A stretch of DNA of 64,000 nucleotides from Flavobacteriales bacterium (lineage in GTDB: Bacteria > Bacteroidota > Bacteroidia > Flavobacteriales > BACL11). The notes below the pieces were generated by a model, which was not told where the DNA came from, did not search any database, and worked only from the letters and a program-made list of their open reading frames with translations. Shown piece after piece: positions 9,389 to 19,255 of this stretch (position 1 is the stretch's first letter; the number at the start of each line of letters is the position of its first letter). The DNA is taken from contig PBVH01000012.1 in the NCBI GenBank assembly GCA_002728175.1, forward strand, positions 103,694 to 167,693, given 5' to 3'. Both the position numbers and the translations under genes were made by a program.

Positions 9389-10046
9389 AACCCTTTGGAA
9401 TTTTGAATTTTTTGATTTTTAATTTATCTAAAAAACTAACTTGGGTATAGTCAAGATTAATCTCCTTATTTTCAGCGCTAATAACTAAACTAAATGGTAT
9501 TTTAATATTTTCTACATATTTATAATTACTATAGCTAATTTTAGCTTGCTGTTGTCCTAAAATCTCTTTGAAAATGGTATTTTCCTTTTCTATTTGGTTT
9601 TCTTTCATCTCTTCTTTTTGCTCTAGAACAAGATCATCTGCTAGAAACAAGGTGTTTATCATGTCTTTAACACTATACTTTAATGTGCCAATTATATTTA
9701 GTGAGTTCAGTGCTGTTATTTGATATTTTTTGTTGACTCTATCAATAAAATAGAGTGTGTCATTTGCTATCTGTCCTCTAACAACTTCTATTCCTAAAGG
9801 TGCTAGCGCAGAAAACATTATAATACTATCTTTATTTGTTTTTATACTAACATTTAAGCCTTGTTGTTGGCCTGTATTATTAAATTTAATTTTTCCTTTT
9901 GCAAATATCTTTTTGGATGAAAGGTCAATGTAAGACGGTTGATTGTAATCTGAAAATTTATTTTTAGTATTATTTTTAAAACGAACAACTTGACAAGAGT
10001 TTAAAATTAATATTAAGACGCCAAAAATAAATAGCTTACTATTCAT
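9375..10046 (-). CDS. DUF4292 lipoprotein
   Basis: The better start is the ATG at 10046 rather than the one at 10082, because it begins a proper lipoprotein signal (MNSKLFIFGVLILILNSC, lipid-attached Cys at residue 18) and leaves only an 8-bp overlap with the TPR gene. The mature part has the DUF4292 pattern: ...FAKGKIKFNNTGQQQGLNVSIKTNKDSIIMFSALAPLGIEVVRG split over several strands, then NDTLYFIDRVNKKY. The family is Bacteroidota-centred and thought to resemble the LolA/LolB fold; function is unproven. Placement between TPR and EnvC-like genes suggests envelope assembly. Confidence 0.82.
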   Translation of the reverse strand: MNSKLFIFGVLILILNSCQVVRFKNNTKNKFSDYNQPSYIDLSSKKIFAKGKIKFNNTGQQQGLNVSIKTNKDSIIMFSALAPLGIEVVRGQIANDTLYFIDRVNKKYQITALNSLNIIGTLKYSVKDMINTLFLADDLVLEQKEEMKENQIEKENTIFKEILGQQQAKISYSNYKYVENIKIPFSLVISAENKEINLDYTQVSFLDKLKIKKFKIPKGYEKL

Positions 10047-11736
10047 ATAGTTTTTTGTCTTTAATCTTTTGTTGTAAAACATCAGAATCTGGCTCTAAAA
10101 TTAATGCTTTTTTCCATTGATTAACAGCGTTTTTTATATCACCTAATTCATACAAAATATCTCCATAATGTTCTATTATTACTGCGCTTTTATATCCATC
10201 ATTTTCTATTGCCTTATTTATCCACTCTTTAGCTTCAAAATAATTTTGTTGTTGATATAAAATCCAGGCATAAGTATCTTGATATGTGCCGTTATTGGGC
10301 TCTAAAATATTAGCTTGATAAGACATTTTTTTTGCTTTTTCTAATTTTTCTCTTCTTAAGGACAAATAATACGCATAATTATTTAAGATTATGACATTAT
10401 TAGAATCTAGTTTTAGTGCTTTTTCAAAATAATTGTCTGATTTACTATACTCTTTTATGTCGTGATATACATCTCCTAATGAAGAGTAATACTCTATCAA
10501 CAATAAGTCATTATCAACAACAAAATCTAAGCCCGTTGTAAAAGACTCTATTGCTTGGTCATATTTTTCGAACCACTTGTTGGATAATCCATTAAAATAA
10601 TAAAAAAGTGGGTTCATAGGAAAAAACGTTAGTGCTTCTCTGCTAGTTGATTGAAGTTCTAAAAAATTTCTTTGATCAGCTTGTATGAAAAGAACTTGGC
10701 TCCAGATTTCCTGCTTAGAATTATTTCTCTCTAATGCTAAAAAATATTGTTCTTTTGCTTTTTGATATTGTTTGTCAGCGTACAACAAATCTGCAAACAT
10801 AGCAAACGACATATAATCATCTTGATGAACATCTACTAATATTTCTGCAAGCTGAAATGCTTGACTTTTCATTTCTACACTAATTTCTAATAAAGAAAAA
10901 TACGACGCTAAAACACTTGCTTTTGTTTCAATATTTAAATCTTTACTTTTAAATGCCAATATCAACTCGTTAAAAGATTTTTCATTGTCACCTGAATCTC
11001 TATAGTAATCAGCTAATGTTATGTGAAGTGTGCCGTTTTGAGGGTTTAGCAATGATATCTTTTGTAAGGTCTCAAACCCTTTTTCTTTTTGGTCTGATAG
11101 AAAATATGTTTCTGCCAACATTTGCAGTAAATCTATGTCATCCTCTACTTTTTCCAGATATTTTTTCAAAATATTTATGGCATTTTTTTTATCAAGCAAC
11201 TGCATATAAATCTTATATATTTGTATTGTAACAACCTTGTCTGATCCATTAATGTTTTGACACAAATTATATGTTTTGATTGCCTCTTTAAGCTTGTTTT
11301 GATATATCTGAGATTCTGCTAACAAAAAATAGTATTTTTTGTTTTTAGGTTCCATTTCAACTAGTCTTTCATATTGTTTAGTTGACTCTTGATATTTGTT
11401 GTTTTGAAATAGTATCTGTGCATATTCGTATAAATACCATTTATTTTTTGATGATAAACGATTTGCTTCTTTGATATTTTTTTCAGCTAAAACATTATCA
11501 CCAGTTTTTTTATAAATTCGAGCTAACTCATAATATGGAGCCGATATTTTAGAATTAATTTCTATACATTTTTTAAAAGATTTTAAAGCCCCCTCGTAAT
11601 CTTCTAAATTTTTTAAATTCATTGCTTTAAAAAATGATTTATCAAACAAAAACTTATTTTTCTCAGAAATATCAGAGCTTTGAGAATATGCGGTCAACCC
11701 AAATAATAATAATAATATCGTTATTTTGTTAAGCAT
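10039..11736 (-). CDS. Tetratricopeptide repeat protein, exported
   Basis: 565 residues starting with a signal peptide (ITILLLLFGLTAYSQ). The remainder is almost wholly TPR helices: recognisable 34-residue units such as ALKSFKKCIEINSKISAPYY near 50-70, and later units with the LDSNNVIILNNYAYYLS form near 445-465. Such proteins act as periplasmic or outer-membrane scaffolds. It is the gene before DUF4292 and EnvC in a conserved Bacteroidota cluster, so a role in envelope or cell-wall assembly is likely but not shown. It lies 2 bp from the nucleotidyltransferase gene. Confidence 0.85.
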   Translation of the reverse strand: MLNKITILLLLFGLTAYSQSSDISEKNKFLFDKSFFKAMNLKNLEDYEGALKSFKKCIEINSKISAPYYELARIYKKTGDNVLAEKNIKEANRLSSKNKWYLYEYAQILFQNNKYQESTKQYERLVEMEPKNKKYYFLLAESQIYQNKLKEAIKTYNLCQNINGSDKVVTIQIYKIYMQLLDKKNAINILKKYLEKVEDDIDLLQMLAETYFLSDQKEKGFETLQKISLLNPQNGTLHITLADYYRDSGDNEKSFNELILAFKSKDLNIETKASVLASYFSLLEISVEMKSQAFQLAEILVDVHQDDYMSFAMFADLLYADKQYQKAKEQYFLALERNNSKQEIWSQVLFIQADQRNFLELQSTSREALTFFPMNPLFYYFNGLSNKWFEKYDQAIESFTTGLDFVVDNDLLLIEYYSSLGDVYHDIKEYSKSDNYFEKALKLDSNNVIILNNYAYYLSLRREKLEKAKKMSYQANILEPNNGTYQDTYAWILYQQQNYFEAKEWINKAIENDGYKSAVIIEHYGDILYELGDIKNAVNQWKKALILEPDSDVLQQKIKDKKLYE

Positions 11737-11738
11737 AA

Positions 11739-12740
11739 TTATTTGACTTCAGTATAATCACCAAGACTTACTGTTTGCTTGGTATTATTAGATTTGAAAA
11801 AAACATTTCTACCAATCATCGAATTATAGAGTTGTGCTTCTGATATTGATGAGTCTCCTTGAAGAATTGTGTTTTTAATTTTAGAGTTTTCAATAACTGT
11901 ATTTGGGCCAACCGAAACATATGGCCCGATAACAGAGTTCTTAATATTTGCGGAATCTGAAATATAACATGGTTCTATTATTTTGGAGTTTTCTAATTTC
12001 GCTTTTTTAGAAATATAATTACCCTTATTAATTAGAACACGATGATTTGTATGTATTGTTGCTGCTTTATTTCCACAATCTAACCACTCTTGCACTCTTC
12101 CGGGTGAAAACATTTTCCCTTTTCGCTGCATATTTTCAAGAGCATTTGTAAGCTGATACTCTCCTTTTTCCTTGATGTTATTATCAATTAAATATTGTAA
12201 TTCTTCTTGTAAATATTTGCCATCATTAAAATAATAAATCCCAATTATTGCTAAGTCTGAAACAAATTTCTCTGGTTTTTCAACAAATGCTGAGATATTG
12301 TTGTTAGTGTCCAGTTGAACCACGCCAAAAGATGATGGGTCGTCAATTTTACTCACCCATATAATGCCATCTTTTGACTTGTCAAGTTTAAATGTCGCCT
12401 TAAACAATGTGTCTGCAAATGCCACAACACAATTTCCTTTTAAAGAGTTTTTTGCACATAAAATTGCATGTGCAGTGCCAAGAGGTTTCTTCTGAAAATA
12501 TATTTTGGGTATAGCCCCGAGTTTTAATGCTATAGCACATAAACTTTCTTCTACCTCTTTACCAAAATCTCCAATTATAAATGCTATCTCTTCTACCTTT
12601 TCATCACATACGCTTACTATCTCTTCAACAAGATGTTGAACGATCGGTTTTCCGGCAACACAAACTAATGGCTTTGGTGTTATTAATGTATGAGGTCTTA
12701 ATCTAGAACCTCTTCCTGCCATTGGTACAATTATTTTCAT
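11739..12740 (-). CDS. Sugar-phosphate nucleotidyltransferase with left-handed beta-helix tail
   Basis: 333 residues. The N-terminal nucleotidyltransferase domain opens with the signature IIVPMAGRGSRLRPHTLITP (residues 3-22), which binds NTP and phosphate, followed by KPLVCVAGKPIV. The last 90 residues hold hexapeptide-like repeats (isoleucine-rich, with NIKNSVIGPYVSVGPNTVIE) forming a left-handed beta helix. It would make an NDP-sugar (glucose, mannose or N-acetylglucosamine type; which one cannot be told). The neighbours dut and flippase form the usual cluster in this phylum, where it is thought to feed surface polysaccharide synthesis. Confidence 0.85.
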   Translation of the reverse strand: MKIIVPMAGRGSRLRPHTLITPKPLVCVAGKPIVQHLVEEIVSVCDEKVEEIAFIIGDFGKEVEESLCAIALKLGAIPKIYFQKKPLGTAHAILCAKNSLKGNCVVAFADTLFKATFKLDKSKDGIIWVSKIDDPSSFGVVQLDTNNNISAFVEKPEKFVSDLAIIGIYYFNDGKYLQEELQYLIDNNIKEKGEYQLTNALENMQRKGKMFSPGRVQEWLDCGNKAATIHTNHRVLINKGNYISKKAKLENSKIIEPCYISDSANIKNSVIGPYVSVGPNTVIENSKIKNTILQGDSSISEAQLYNSMIGRNVFFKSNNTKQTVSLGDYTEVK

Positions 12741-12754
12741 ATTAAAAATTTTCT

Positions 12755-13186
12755 TTAAACTCCTGTACTTCCGAAACCGCCCTCTCCTCTGGCAGATTCG
12801 TTTAAATCTTTAACCAAATCCCATTCAACAGTTTCGTGTTTAGCTATCACCATTTGTGCAATTCTATCTCCATCATTTATAAAAAATTGCTGATTTGAAA
12901 GATTAACAAGCAAAACTGATATCTCCCCCCTGTAGTCAGCATCAATAGTTCCTGGAGAATTTAAAACTGTAATTCCATTTTTATACGCCAATCCGCTTCT
13001 TGGTCTAATCTGCGCTTCATATCCCTTTGGAAGTTCTAAATGAATACCAGTTTTTATCAACTTTCTTTCCAATGGTTGTAAAAATATTTTATCTTCTAAA
13101 TTGGCGCGCAAATCAACTCCTGCCGATAGGCTTGTAGCGTAATCTGGATGATTATGTTGTGACTTATTTATAATTTTTATTTTCAT
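12755..13186 (-). CDS. dut: dUTP diphosphatase
   Basis: 143 residues from the ATG at 13186. A longer frame from 13228 exists, but its first 14 residues are not part of the family and would overlap the flippase gene. The trimeric dUTPase motifs are present: AGVDLRA (motif 1), RPRSGLAYK (motif 2), [11 protein letters not shown] (motif 3, catalytic Asp), RIAQMVI (motif 4), and the C-terminal arm GEGGFGSTG (motif 5). It converts dUTP to dUMP and pyrophosphate, keeping uracil out of DNA and supplying dTMP synthesis. It sits between the flippase and nucleotidyltransferase genes. Confidence 0.97.
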   Translation of the reverse strand: MKIKIINKSQHNHPDYATSLSAGVDLRANLEDKIFLQPLERKLIKTGIHLELPKGYEAQIRPRSGLAYKNGITVLNSPGTIDADYRGEISVLLVNLSNQQFFINDGDRIAQMVIAKHETVEWDLVKDLNESARGEGGFGSTGV

Positions 13187-13193
13187 TTTTAAT

Positions 13194-14597
13194 TTATTCG
13201 AAATTAATACTTTTTTTAGGTTTTTCAATAATAAATGCCATAAGTAGAAATAATGCTATCCATATCGTATCAACTAACATGCTGAAATCGGTATTCAAGA
13301 CTATAAAGTAAATAGCAAGCATAGACAAAATATAAAAGGTGATTCTTTTAATATTATAGGGTATTGGAAATTGTTTTTTTGATAGCAATAGTGAGGCTAG
13401 CGCCATTAAAAAATAACATATCAACGTTGCCCAAGCAGAGCCTACAAAACTAATCTTTGGTATTAAATAGATATTAAGAATCAAAGTAATAATCGCTCCA
13501 AAAATTGATAATATTGCACCGTAATATGTTTTGTCAATTAACTTATACCATATTGATAAATTGTAATATATACCTAAAAACATATTTGCTAATAATAAAA
13601 TTGAAACCACTTTAAAGCCTCTTTCATCACGAAAATCTTCTCCAATAAAATTAATTGCAACATCGAAAAATATTATTACACACAAGAAAATTGTTGCGGT
13701 TGTGATAACAAAATAATTTAATACTTGAGCATAAATCTTTACATTGTTTTCTGATTTTTCCTGAGAGAAAAAAAACGGCTCTGCTGCATATCTAAAAGTT
13801 TGAATAAATAAAGTCATTATGATGGATAACTTATAAAAAGCCCCGTATATTCCTAATTCTGACATGGCAACATTTGTATCAGAAATATAAAACTTAAGTA
13901 AAATTCTATCAATTGCTTCATTTGTCATACCTGCCAATCCTACAAATAGTAGCGGAAGGGAGTATCTGATCATTTTTCTGTATAGTTTTGCATCAAAAAC
14001 CCAATTTATATATACTAGTTCTGGTGTAAGTAAAAAAAGTGTAATTGTTGATGATATAAGATTTGCAATAAAAACATATTCAAAACCACAATGCATTATT
14101 ATCACAAAATATATATTAAGCGCAATATTAACTAATATATTGATAAGTTTGATTATAGAAAATCTAACTGCTTTATTTTGATTTCTTAAGCGGGCAAAAG
14201 GTATTGCCGAAACAACATCTAAAAATATTATAAATGAAAGCCAAACAATAAGTTTTTCAGAGCCAACATTTCCTGTTGCGTTTGCAATTGTTTCGGTTTT
14301 AAAGTTTATAAAAAAAAGAAATAGTAAAGCTGTTGTTAGCACTGAAATTAGCGCAGTACTATAAACGTTTCTCTTCTTATATTTATTCGAAAACCTAAAA
14401 AATGTAGTTTCCATTCCGTAGGTTAAAAAGATTAGAAAAAAAGCTAGATACGCATACATTTCTGTAATTACACCATAATCTTCAGGAATAAAAACCCTTG
14501 TATATAAAGGAACTAATAAATAATTAAGCAATCTGCCTATTACGCTACTTAAGCCGTAAATTGCAGTTTGACTTAATAATTTTTTAAACGGATTCAA
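13194..14597 (-). CDS. Oligosaccharide flippase (Wzx/MATE-like) membrane protein
   Basis: 467 residues with about 12-14 hydrophobic helices, starting [21 protein letters not shown] and then [19 protein letters not shown], the typical opening of the polysaccharide biosynthesis/flippase family. Such proteins move undecaprenyl-linked glycans across the inner membrane. The start codon is TTG (minus 14597-14595), directly after the TAA of the crotonase gene with no spacer, so translation is likely coupled. The co-located nucleotidyltransferase supports a surface-glycan role. Confidence 0.85.
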   Translation of the reverse strand: MNPFKKLLSQTAIYGLSSVIGRLLNYLLVPLYTRVFIPEDYGVITEMYAYLAFFLIFLTYGMETTFFRFSNKYKKRNVYSTALISVLTTALLFLFFINFKTETIANATGNVGSEKLIVWLSFIIFLDVVSAIPFARLRNQNKAVRFSIIKLINILVNIALNIYFVIIMHCGFEYVFIANLISSTITLFLLTPELVYINWVFDAKLYRKMIRYSLPLLFVGLAGMTNEAIDRILLKFYISDTNVAMSELGIYGAFYKLSIIMTLFIQTFRYAAEPFFFSQEKSENNVKIYAQVLNYFVITTATIFLCVIIFFDVAINFIGEDFRDERGFKVVSILLLANMFLGIYYNLSIWYKLIDKTYYGAILSIFGAIITLILNIYLIPKISFVGSAWATLICYFLMALASLLLSKKQFPIPYNIKRITFYILSMLAIYFIVLNTDFSMLVDTIWIALFLLMAFIIEKPKKSINFE

Positions 14598-15371
14598 TTA
14601 AAAATTTGGTTTTCTTTTTTCTACAAACGCTCTAACACCTTCATTAAAATCATCTGATTTAAAACAACTACCAAACAACTTTTTCTCTTCCTCATAGCCT
14701 TTTTGTGTATTATATAAACCTTTATTAACAGCTTTTATTGTCTTTTCAATTGCACAAGGTGAATTTTTAATAATTCGACTTGCTATTGTTGTAGCCTTAT
14801 TCATTAATTCCTCTGCACTACACACGTGGTTTATTAGTCCTATTTCTTTTGCTTCATTAGCGGTAATCATATCAGCGGTTAGTATAATTTCATAGGCTTT
14901 TCCGGGACCAACTAATTTTGTTAGTCTTTGTGTTCCTCCATAGCCTGGTATAACACCTAAAGACACTTCAGGCAGTCCTACTTTGGCTGTTACTGAAGAT
15001 ATTCTTATGTGGCATGCCATTGCCAACTCTAACCCTCCTCCTAAAGCAAAACCATTAATTGCGGCAATAACAGGTTTTGATAAATTTTCAAGTAAATCAA
15101 AAACCTTTTCTTGACCTGATCTTGCAAGTTGTTCACCTTCTTTTTGATCAAAATTCATAAATTCCTTGATATCAGCACCAGCAACAAATGCTTTATCTCC
15201 AGCTCCTGTAATTATTAAACAACGAATTGACTTATCAATATTAATATTTTTTAGAGCTAAACTTAATTCGTCTATTAATTTTATGTTTAAACTATTTAAG
15301 TTATCTGGTCTATTAATCGTCAAGTAACAGATTTTATTTTTTATCTCTATTTTTATATAGCTGTAATCCAT
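14598..15371 (-). CDS. Enoyl-CoA hydratase/isomerase (crotonase) family protein
   Basis: 257 residues of the crotonase family. Oxyanion-hole segments are visible: AGDKAFVAGADIKEF (about 55-70) and NGFALGGGLELAMACHIRI (about 105-123). The two catalytic acids of classical hydratases are present around LPEVSLGVIPGYGGTQRL (about 133-150). It probably hydrates a short-chain enoyl-CoA, for example crotonyl-CoA to 3-hydroxybutyryl-CoA; the exact substrate cannot be set. It follows atpG by 56 bp and is followed without a gap by the flippase gene. Confidence 0.88.
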   Translation of the reverse strand: MDYSYIKIEIKNKICYLTINRPDNLNSLNIKLIDELSLALKNINIDKSIRCLIITGAGDKAFVAGADIKEFMNFDQKEGEQLARSGQEKVFDLLENLSKPVIAAINGFALGGGLELAMACHIRISSVTAKVGLPEVSLGVIPGYGGTQRLTKLVGPGKAYEIILTADMITANEAKEIGLINHVCSAEELMNKATTIASRIIKNSPCAIEKTIKAVNKGLYNTQKGYEEEKKLFGSCFKSDDFNEGVRAFVEKRKPNF

Positions 15372-15427
15372 AGTAATGTTTTTAGATATAAGTTATTTCA
15401 AATATTTAAGAGTATTCTCTTCTGTTT

Positions 15428-16291
15428 TTAGTTGTTTAGAGCCTCTGCTCCACCAACTATCTCTAAAATTTCACCAGTAATAGCAGCTTGTCTTGCCTTA
15501 TTATATGTTAAGGTCAACTCTTTCTTTAATTCTGCAGCATTATCTGTAGCTTTGTGCATAGCTGTCATTCTGGCGCCATGCTCTGCGGCATGAGAATCAA
15601 GAACCGCCTTAAAGAGTTGTGTTTTTAATGATTTTGGAATTAACTCTTTTACAATTTCTGTTTGATTGGGTTCGAAAATATAGTCTGCTGTTTGTGTACT
15701 TTCTTTAGCGGTATTATCTATTGGCAAATAATTTTCATTCATTATTATTTGTGTTGCAGCATTTTTAAACTGATTATACACTAAAACTACCCTGTCAAAT
15801 TCTTTTGAGAGAAACTTATTTATAATTGTTTCTGCAATTTTTGATATGTTTTCAAACGTTAAATCGTTATAGACCTCGTCATGAACAGAAAACATTTTAA
15901 AGCCATTTTTAGTAAAATGTTCAGAAGATTTTTTTCCAATTGACAATATTTCAACATTACTATTCTTATTCTGCTTTTCAATTATACTTTTAACGCTTTT
16001 AATAATATATGAATTAAATCCCCCGCACAATCCTCTATTGGAAGTAATAGAGACTATTAAAAGTTTTTTAACCTCTCTCGACTCAGAATACTGATTGTTT
16101 TCAGATCCGTCAAGACTTGAGCTAAGACTTTGTAAAAGATCTGTCAGTTTATTAGAATATGGTCGCATTTGAGTTATTGCATCTTGGGCTCTTTTAAGCT
16201 TTGCGGCAGATACCATTTTCATTGCTGATGTAATCTGCATAGTAGAACCAACAGACGTTATTCTTGATCTAATCTCTTTGAGGTTTGGCAT
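15428..16291 (-). CDS. atpG: ATP synthase F1 subunit gamma
   Basis: 287 residues. The N-terminal helix (MPNLKEIRSRITSV, then TSAMKMVSAAKLKRAQ) and the C-terminal helix (ALNLTYNKARQAAITGEILEIV-type ending, here LTLTYNKARQAAIT then EILEIVGGAEA) are the paired coiled coil forming the rotor shaft. The central Rossmann-like domain contains SNRGLCGGFN. Gamma couples c-ring rotation to catalysis in alpha3beta3. It lies 5 bp after atpA and is the last subunit gene of this cluster; the beta and epsilon genes are absent. Confidence 0.97.
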   Translation of the reverse strand: MPNLKEIRSRITSVGSTMQITSAMKMVSAAKLKRAQDAITQMRPYSNKLTDLLQSLSSSLDGSENNQYSESREVKKLLIVSITSNRGLCGGFNSYIIKSVKSIIEKQNKNSNVEILSIGKKSSEHFTKNGFKMFSVHDEVYNDLTFENISKIAETIINKFLSKEFDRVVLVYNQFKNAATQIIMNENYLPIDNTAKESTQTADYIFEPNQTEIVKELIPKSLKTQLFKAVLDSHAAEHGARMTAMHKATDNAAELKKELTLTYNKARQAAITGEILEIVGGAEALNN

Positions 16292-16296
16292 TTTAT

Positions 16297-17880
16297 TTAG
16301 TCTTTTTTATACTTTTTTGATAATTCAGCAGCTACCGTTGATAGTGTTGATGTAATTTCATCAGTTAACTTTCCAGAAGCTAAATCGTCAAGAACATTTT
16401 GATGTTTTGAATGTAAAAACGCTATATAATCTGTTTCGAACTCCTTTATCTTGTCAACTGGAACATCCATTAGCAGACCATTTGTACCACAATAAATAAT
16501 AGCGGCCTGCTCTTCAACCCTTAGAGGTGAGTATTGTCCTTGCTTTAAAATTTCTACGTTTCGTTTTCCTTTTTCAATTACTGCGGTAGTTGCAGCATCT
16601 AAGTCAGAGCCAAACTTAGCAAATGCCTCAAGTTCTCTATACTGTGCTTGATCAAGTTTAAGTGTTCCTGATATTTTTTTCATAGATTTAATTTGAGCAG
16701 CACCCCCAACTCGAGAAACTGAAATTCCAACGTTAATTGCTGGCCTAACACCTGATAAAAACAGATTAGACTCTAAAAATATTTGACCATCAGTGATTGA
16801 TATAACATTTGTTGGTATATAGGCAGAAACATCACCAGCCTGTGTTTCAATAATTGGTAGCGCTGTTAAAGAGCCTCCACCTTTTACTTTGTTTTTGAGT
16901 GACTCGGGTAAATCATTCATTTGAGAAGCTATTTTATCATCGTTTATAATTTTAGCTGCTCTTTCTAAAAGTCTTGAGTGTAGATAAAACACATCACCTG
17001 GATAAGCTTCTCTTCCTGGTGGTCTTCTTAATAATAATGAAACCTCTCTATATGCTACAGCCTGTTTAGATAAATCATCAAAAATAATCAAGGCAGGCCT
17101 ACCTGTGTCTCTAAAGTACTCGCCAACTGATGCCCCAACTAATGGCGCATAAAATTGCATTGGTGCAGGGTCTGAAGCATTTGCAGAAACAATAACAGTA
17201 TAATCTAAAGCCCCCGCCTTATCTAGTGTATCTGCTAACGCGGCTACTGTTGATGCTTTTTGCCCAACAGCAACATAAATACAAAAAACAGGTTCACCCT
17301 TTTCATAAAATTCCTTTTGATTTATTATCGTATCTATCGCAACTGCTGTTTTTCCTGTTTGTCTGTCTCCGATAATTAACTCCCTCTGACCTCTTCCAAT
17401 AGGAATCATTGCATCGACTGCTTTTAATCCAGTTTGTAACGGCTCATCCACTGGTTGTCTATAAATAACTCCCGGAGCTTTTCGTTCAATAGGCATAGCA
17501 TAAGTTTCTCCATTAATAGGTCCCTTTCCATCAATTGGTGTGCCAGTTCCGTCAATAACCCTACCAAGCATACCCTCACCAACATCTACAGATGCTATTC
17601 TATTTGTTCTTTTAACAGTGTCTCCTTCCTTAATTCCTTTGGATGGGCCTAATAAAACCACACCTACATTGTCTTCTTCTAAATTTAAAACCACACCTCT
17701 AACTTCATTTTCAAATTCTACTAATTCTCCTGATTGAGCATTTGTGAGCCCATAAATTCTAGCGATACCGTCTCCAACCTGAAGTACAGTTCCTATTTCT
17801 TCTAATTGTGCTTCAGTTTTAAATCCTGATAATTGTTCTCTTAAGATAGCTGATACTTCAGCTGGTTTTACATCTGCCAT
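16297..17880 (-). CDS. atpA: ATP synthase F1 subunit alpha
   Basis: 527 residues. Walker A is GDRQTGKT (171-178). The nucleotide domain includes [19 protein letters not shown] and [20 protein letters not shown] split across about 265-305, and the arginine-finger region is [10 protein letters not shown]. The N-terminal beta-barrel and C-terminal helical bundle are complete. Alpha subunits bind non-catalytic nucleotide and complete the catalytic sites on beta. It is preceded by atpH (12 bp) and followed by atpG (5 bp). No beta subunit gene follows. Confidence 0.98.
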   Translation of the reverse strand: MADVKPAEVSAILREQLSGFKTEAQLEEIGTVLQVGDGIARIYGLTNAQSGELVEFENEVRGVVLNLEEDNVGVVLLGPSKGIKEGDTVKRTNRIASVDVGEGMLGRVIDGTGTPIDGKGPINGETYAMPIERKAPGVIYRQPVDEPLQTGLKAVDAMIPIGRGQRELIIGDRQTGKTAVAIDTIINQKEFYEKGEPVFCIYVAVGQKASTVAALADTLDKAGALDYTVIVSANASDPAPMQFYAPLVGASVGEYFRDTGRPALIIFDDLSKQAVAYREVSLLLRRPPGREAYPGDVFYLHSRLLERAAKIINDDKIASQMNDLPESLKNKVKGGGSLTALPIIETQAGDVSAYIPTNVISITDGQIFLESNLFLSGVRPAINVGISVSRVGGAAQIKSMKKISGTLKLDQAQYRELEAFAKFGSDLDAATTAVIEKGKRNVEILKQGQYSPLRVEEQAAIIYCGTNGLLMDVPVDKIKEFETDYIAFLHSKHQNVLDDLASGKLTDEITSTLSTVAAELSKKYKKD

Positions 17881-17892
17881 GTTTTTTTAATT

Positions 17893-18450
17893 TTAGTAAT
17901 CTTGTATATATAGATTTTTGTTAAACTTGTGTTTTAATTTTTGTAATGTACTTGAAACACTGCTGTCAAGTTGTTTGTCTGCCACTCGTATAATCGAGCC
18001 TCCAATAATTTTATCATCTACAACCTCATTAAGTTCGATTTTCTCTTGAAATCTGTTTTTGAGAACATTTAAAATATTCTCTCTTAATTGAGGGTCTAAT
18101 TTTTGTGCAGTAATAATGTTTGCTGTTTCTATATTGTTCTTTTGTTTGTAAACTTCAATAAATTTATTTGCTATATCGTACAACAAAGACTCTCTCTTTT
18201 TTTGAGTTATGATTTTTAAAAAGAGTTTTGATATATTAGATATTTTTTTTTCGAAAATCTGATCTAAAATTTTTAATTTTTTATCTGTTTTTATTATCGG
18301 GCTTTTTAAAAACAATGTCAAATCCTTATTTTCACGACATGCGTTTGACAATTTTTGCATATCATTATAAACATCCAACTCAGACTTGTTTTCAATTGCT
18401 AATCCGTAAAGGGCTTTTGCATATCTAACTGTTACTCTAGCGTTTCTCAT
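17893..18450 (-). CDS. atpH: ATP synthase F1 subunit delta (OSCP)
   Basis: 185 residues with the delta/OSCP pattern: N-terminal VTVRYAKALYGLAIE, mid-protein FLKIITQKKRESLL, and the C-terminal signature DDKIIGGSIIRVADKQLDSS. Delta clamps the top of the alpha3beta3 head to the b-subunit stalk. Position between atpF (3 bp away) and atpA fits the canonical order. Confidence 0.95.
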   Translation of the reverse strand: MRNARVTVRYAKALYGLAIENKSELDVYNDMQKLSNACRENKDLTLFLKSPIIKTDKKLKILDQIFEKKISNISKLFLKIITQKKRESLLYDIANKFIEVYKQKNNIETANIITAQKLDPQLRENILNVLKNRFQEKIELNEVVDDKIIGGSIIRVADKQLDSSVSSTLQKLKHKFNKNLYIQDY

Positions 18451-18453
18451 TTG

Positions 18454-18954
18454 TTAATTTAAATCTTTTTGCTTCAAAGTTCTCTCTATCATCTCTGATT
18501 GGGCTTTTTTATCAGAAAGCTCTGACTTTAATATTTTTTCAGCCATTTCAATTGATAAGTTAGCCACCTCATTTTTTAATTCAGTAATAGCCTTAAGCTT
18601 CTCATTTCTTATTTGTTCTTTTGCTGTTGTTAATATTTTTTCAGCATCTTGATTGGCGCTTTCTTTAGCCTCATTTATTATTTTTTCTTTCATTTCTCTA
18701 GCTTCCTTTAACAAGCCGTCTCTTTCTAACTTTGCTTCATGCAAAATTCTTTCATTGTCAGCATTTAAGCTCTTCATTTCCTCTTTAGCTTTCTCTGCGG
18801 AATCCAAAGCATTTTTAATACCCTCTTCTCTTTCTTCTACTGCAGAAAGGATAGGTTTCCAGGCGTATTTTTTCAACACAAAAATCAGTATTACAAACAG
18901 AAGTGTTTGCCAAAAAAACAACCCTAAAGAAAAATCAGTAATTAGTTTATCCAT
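18454..18954 (-). CDS. atpF: ATP synthase Fo subunit b
   Basis: 166 residues: one N-terminal membrane helix (LGLFFWQTLLFVILIFVL, about 10-27) followed by KKYAWKPI and a long charged helix rich in Glu, Lys and Ala, forming the peripheral stator dimer. KKYAWKPILSAVEERE is the family signature after the membrane segment. It is separated from atpE by 70 bp carrying a strong hairpin (18977-19011). Confidence 0.95.
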   Translation of the reverse strand: MDKLITDFSLGLFFWQTLLFVILIFVLKKYAWKPILSAVEEREEGIKNALDSAEKAKEEMKSLNADNERILHEAKLERDGLLKEAREMKEKIINEAKESANQDAEKILTTAKEQIRNEKLKAITELKNEVANLSIEMAEKILKSELSDKKAQSEMIERTLKQKDLN

Positions 18955-18976
18955 TTTTTAAAATTTAAAGTTTTTA

Positions 18977-19011
18977 AACCAAAGCTACAAGCAACCCTTA
19001 TAGCTCTGGTT
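18977..19011 (-). promoter_or_regulatory. Long hairpin between atpE and atpF
   Basis: On the transcribed minus strand the arms AACCAGAGCTATAAG and CTTGTAGCTTTGGTT pair over 15 bp (two G-U wobbles, no bulge) around a 5-nt loop. The structure starts 14 nt after the atpE stop and ends 22 nt before the atpF start. No U-run follows, so it is not a standard terminator. Partial termination or 3'-end protection of the atpE message, raising c-subunit yield, would fit. The 3' arm also contains TAGCTTTG (18980-18987), matching TAnnTTTG, so an internal atpF promoter is an alternative reading. Confidence 0.75.
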
Positions 19012-19024
19012 AGTTTGGTATCTT

Positions 19025-19216
19025 TTACAGTGCAAATAACGCCGCAAAACCTATACCTTCAATTAGTGCAGCTGCTATAAGCATCACAGTTTGTATTTTT
19101 CCGGTTAACTCTGGTTGTCTCGCCATTGCTTCCAAGGCCGAACCACCAATTCTACCGATACCAATACCTGCTCCGATTACAACTAAACCACCACCTACAA
19201 TTGCTGGGATTTCCAT
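19025..19216 (-). CDS. atpE: ATP synthase Fo subunit c
   Basis: 63 residues forming a two-helix hairpin. The first helix has the glycine repeat GAGIGIGRIGG, the polar loop is ARQPE (32-36), and the ion-carrying carboxylate is E53 in helix 2 (ALIEGIGF). Sodium-type c subunits carry Gln in helix 1 and Ser/Thr after the Glu; here these positions are not Gln and Gly respectively, so protons are the likely coupling ion. 10-15 copies form the rotor ring, so its expression must exceed that of its neighbours. See the hairpin at 18977-19011. Confidence 0.96.
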   Translation of the reverse strand: MEIPAIVGGGLVVIGAGIGIGRIGGSALEAMARQPELTGKIQTVMLIAAALIEGIGFAALFAL

Positions 19217-19255
19217 AATAATAAATTAGTTAAATTAAACACTCTAGTTAATATT

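Noticed and set aside
18977..19011. atpE-atpF hairpin as a standard intrinsic terminator
   Set aside because: No U-run follows the stem on the transcribed strand.
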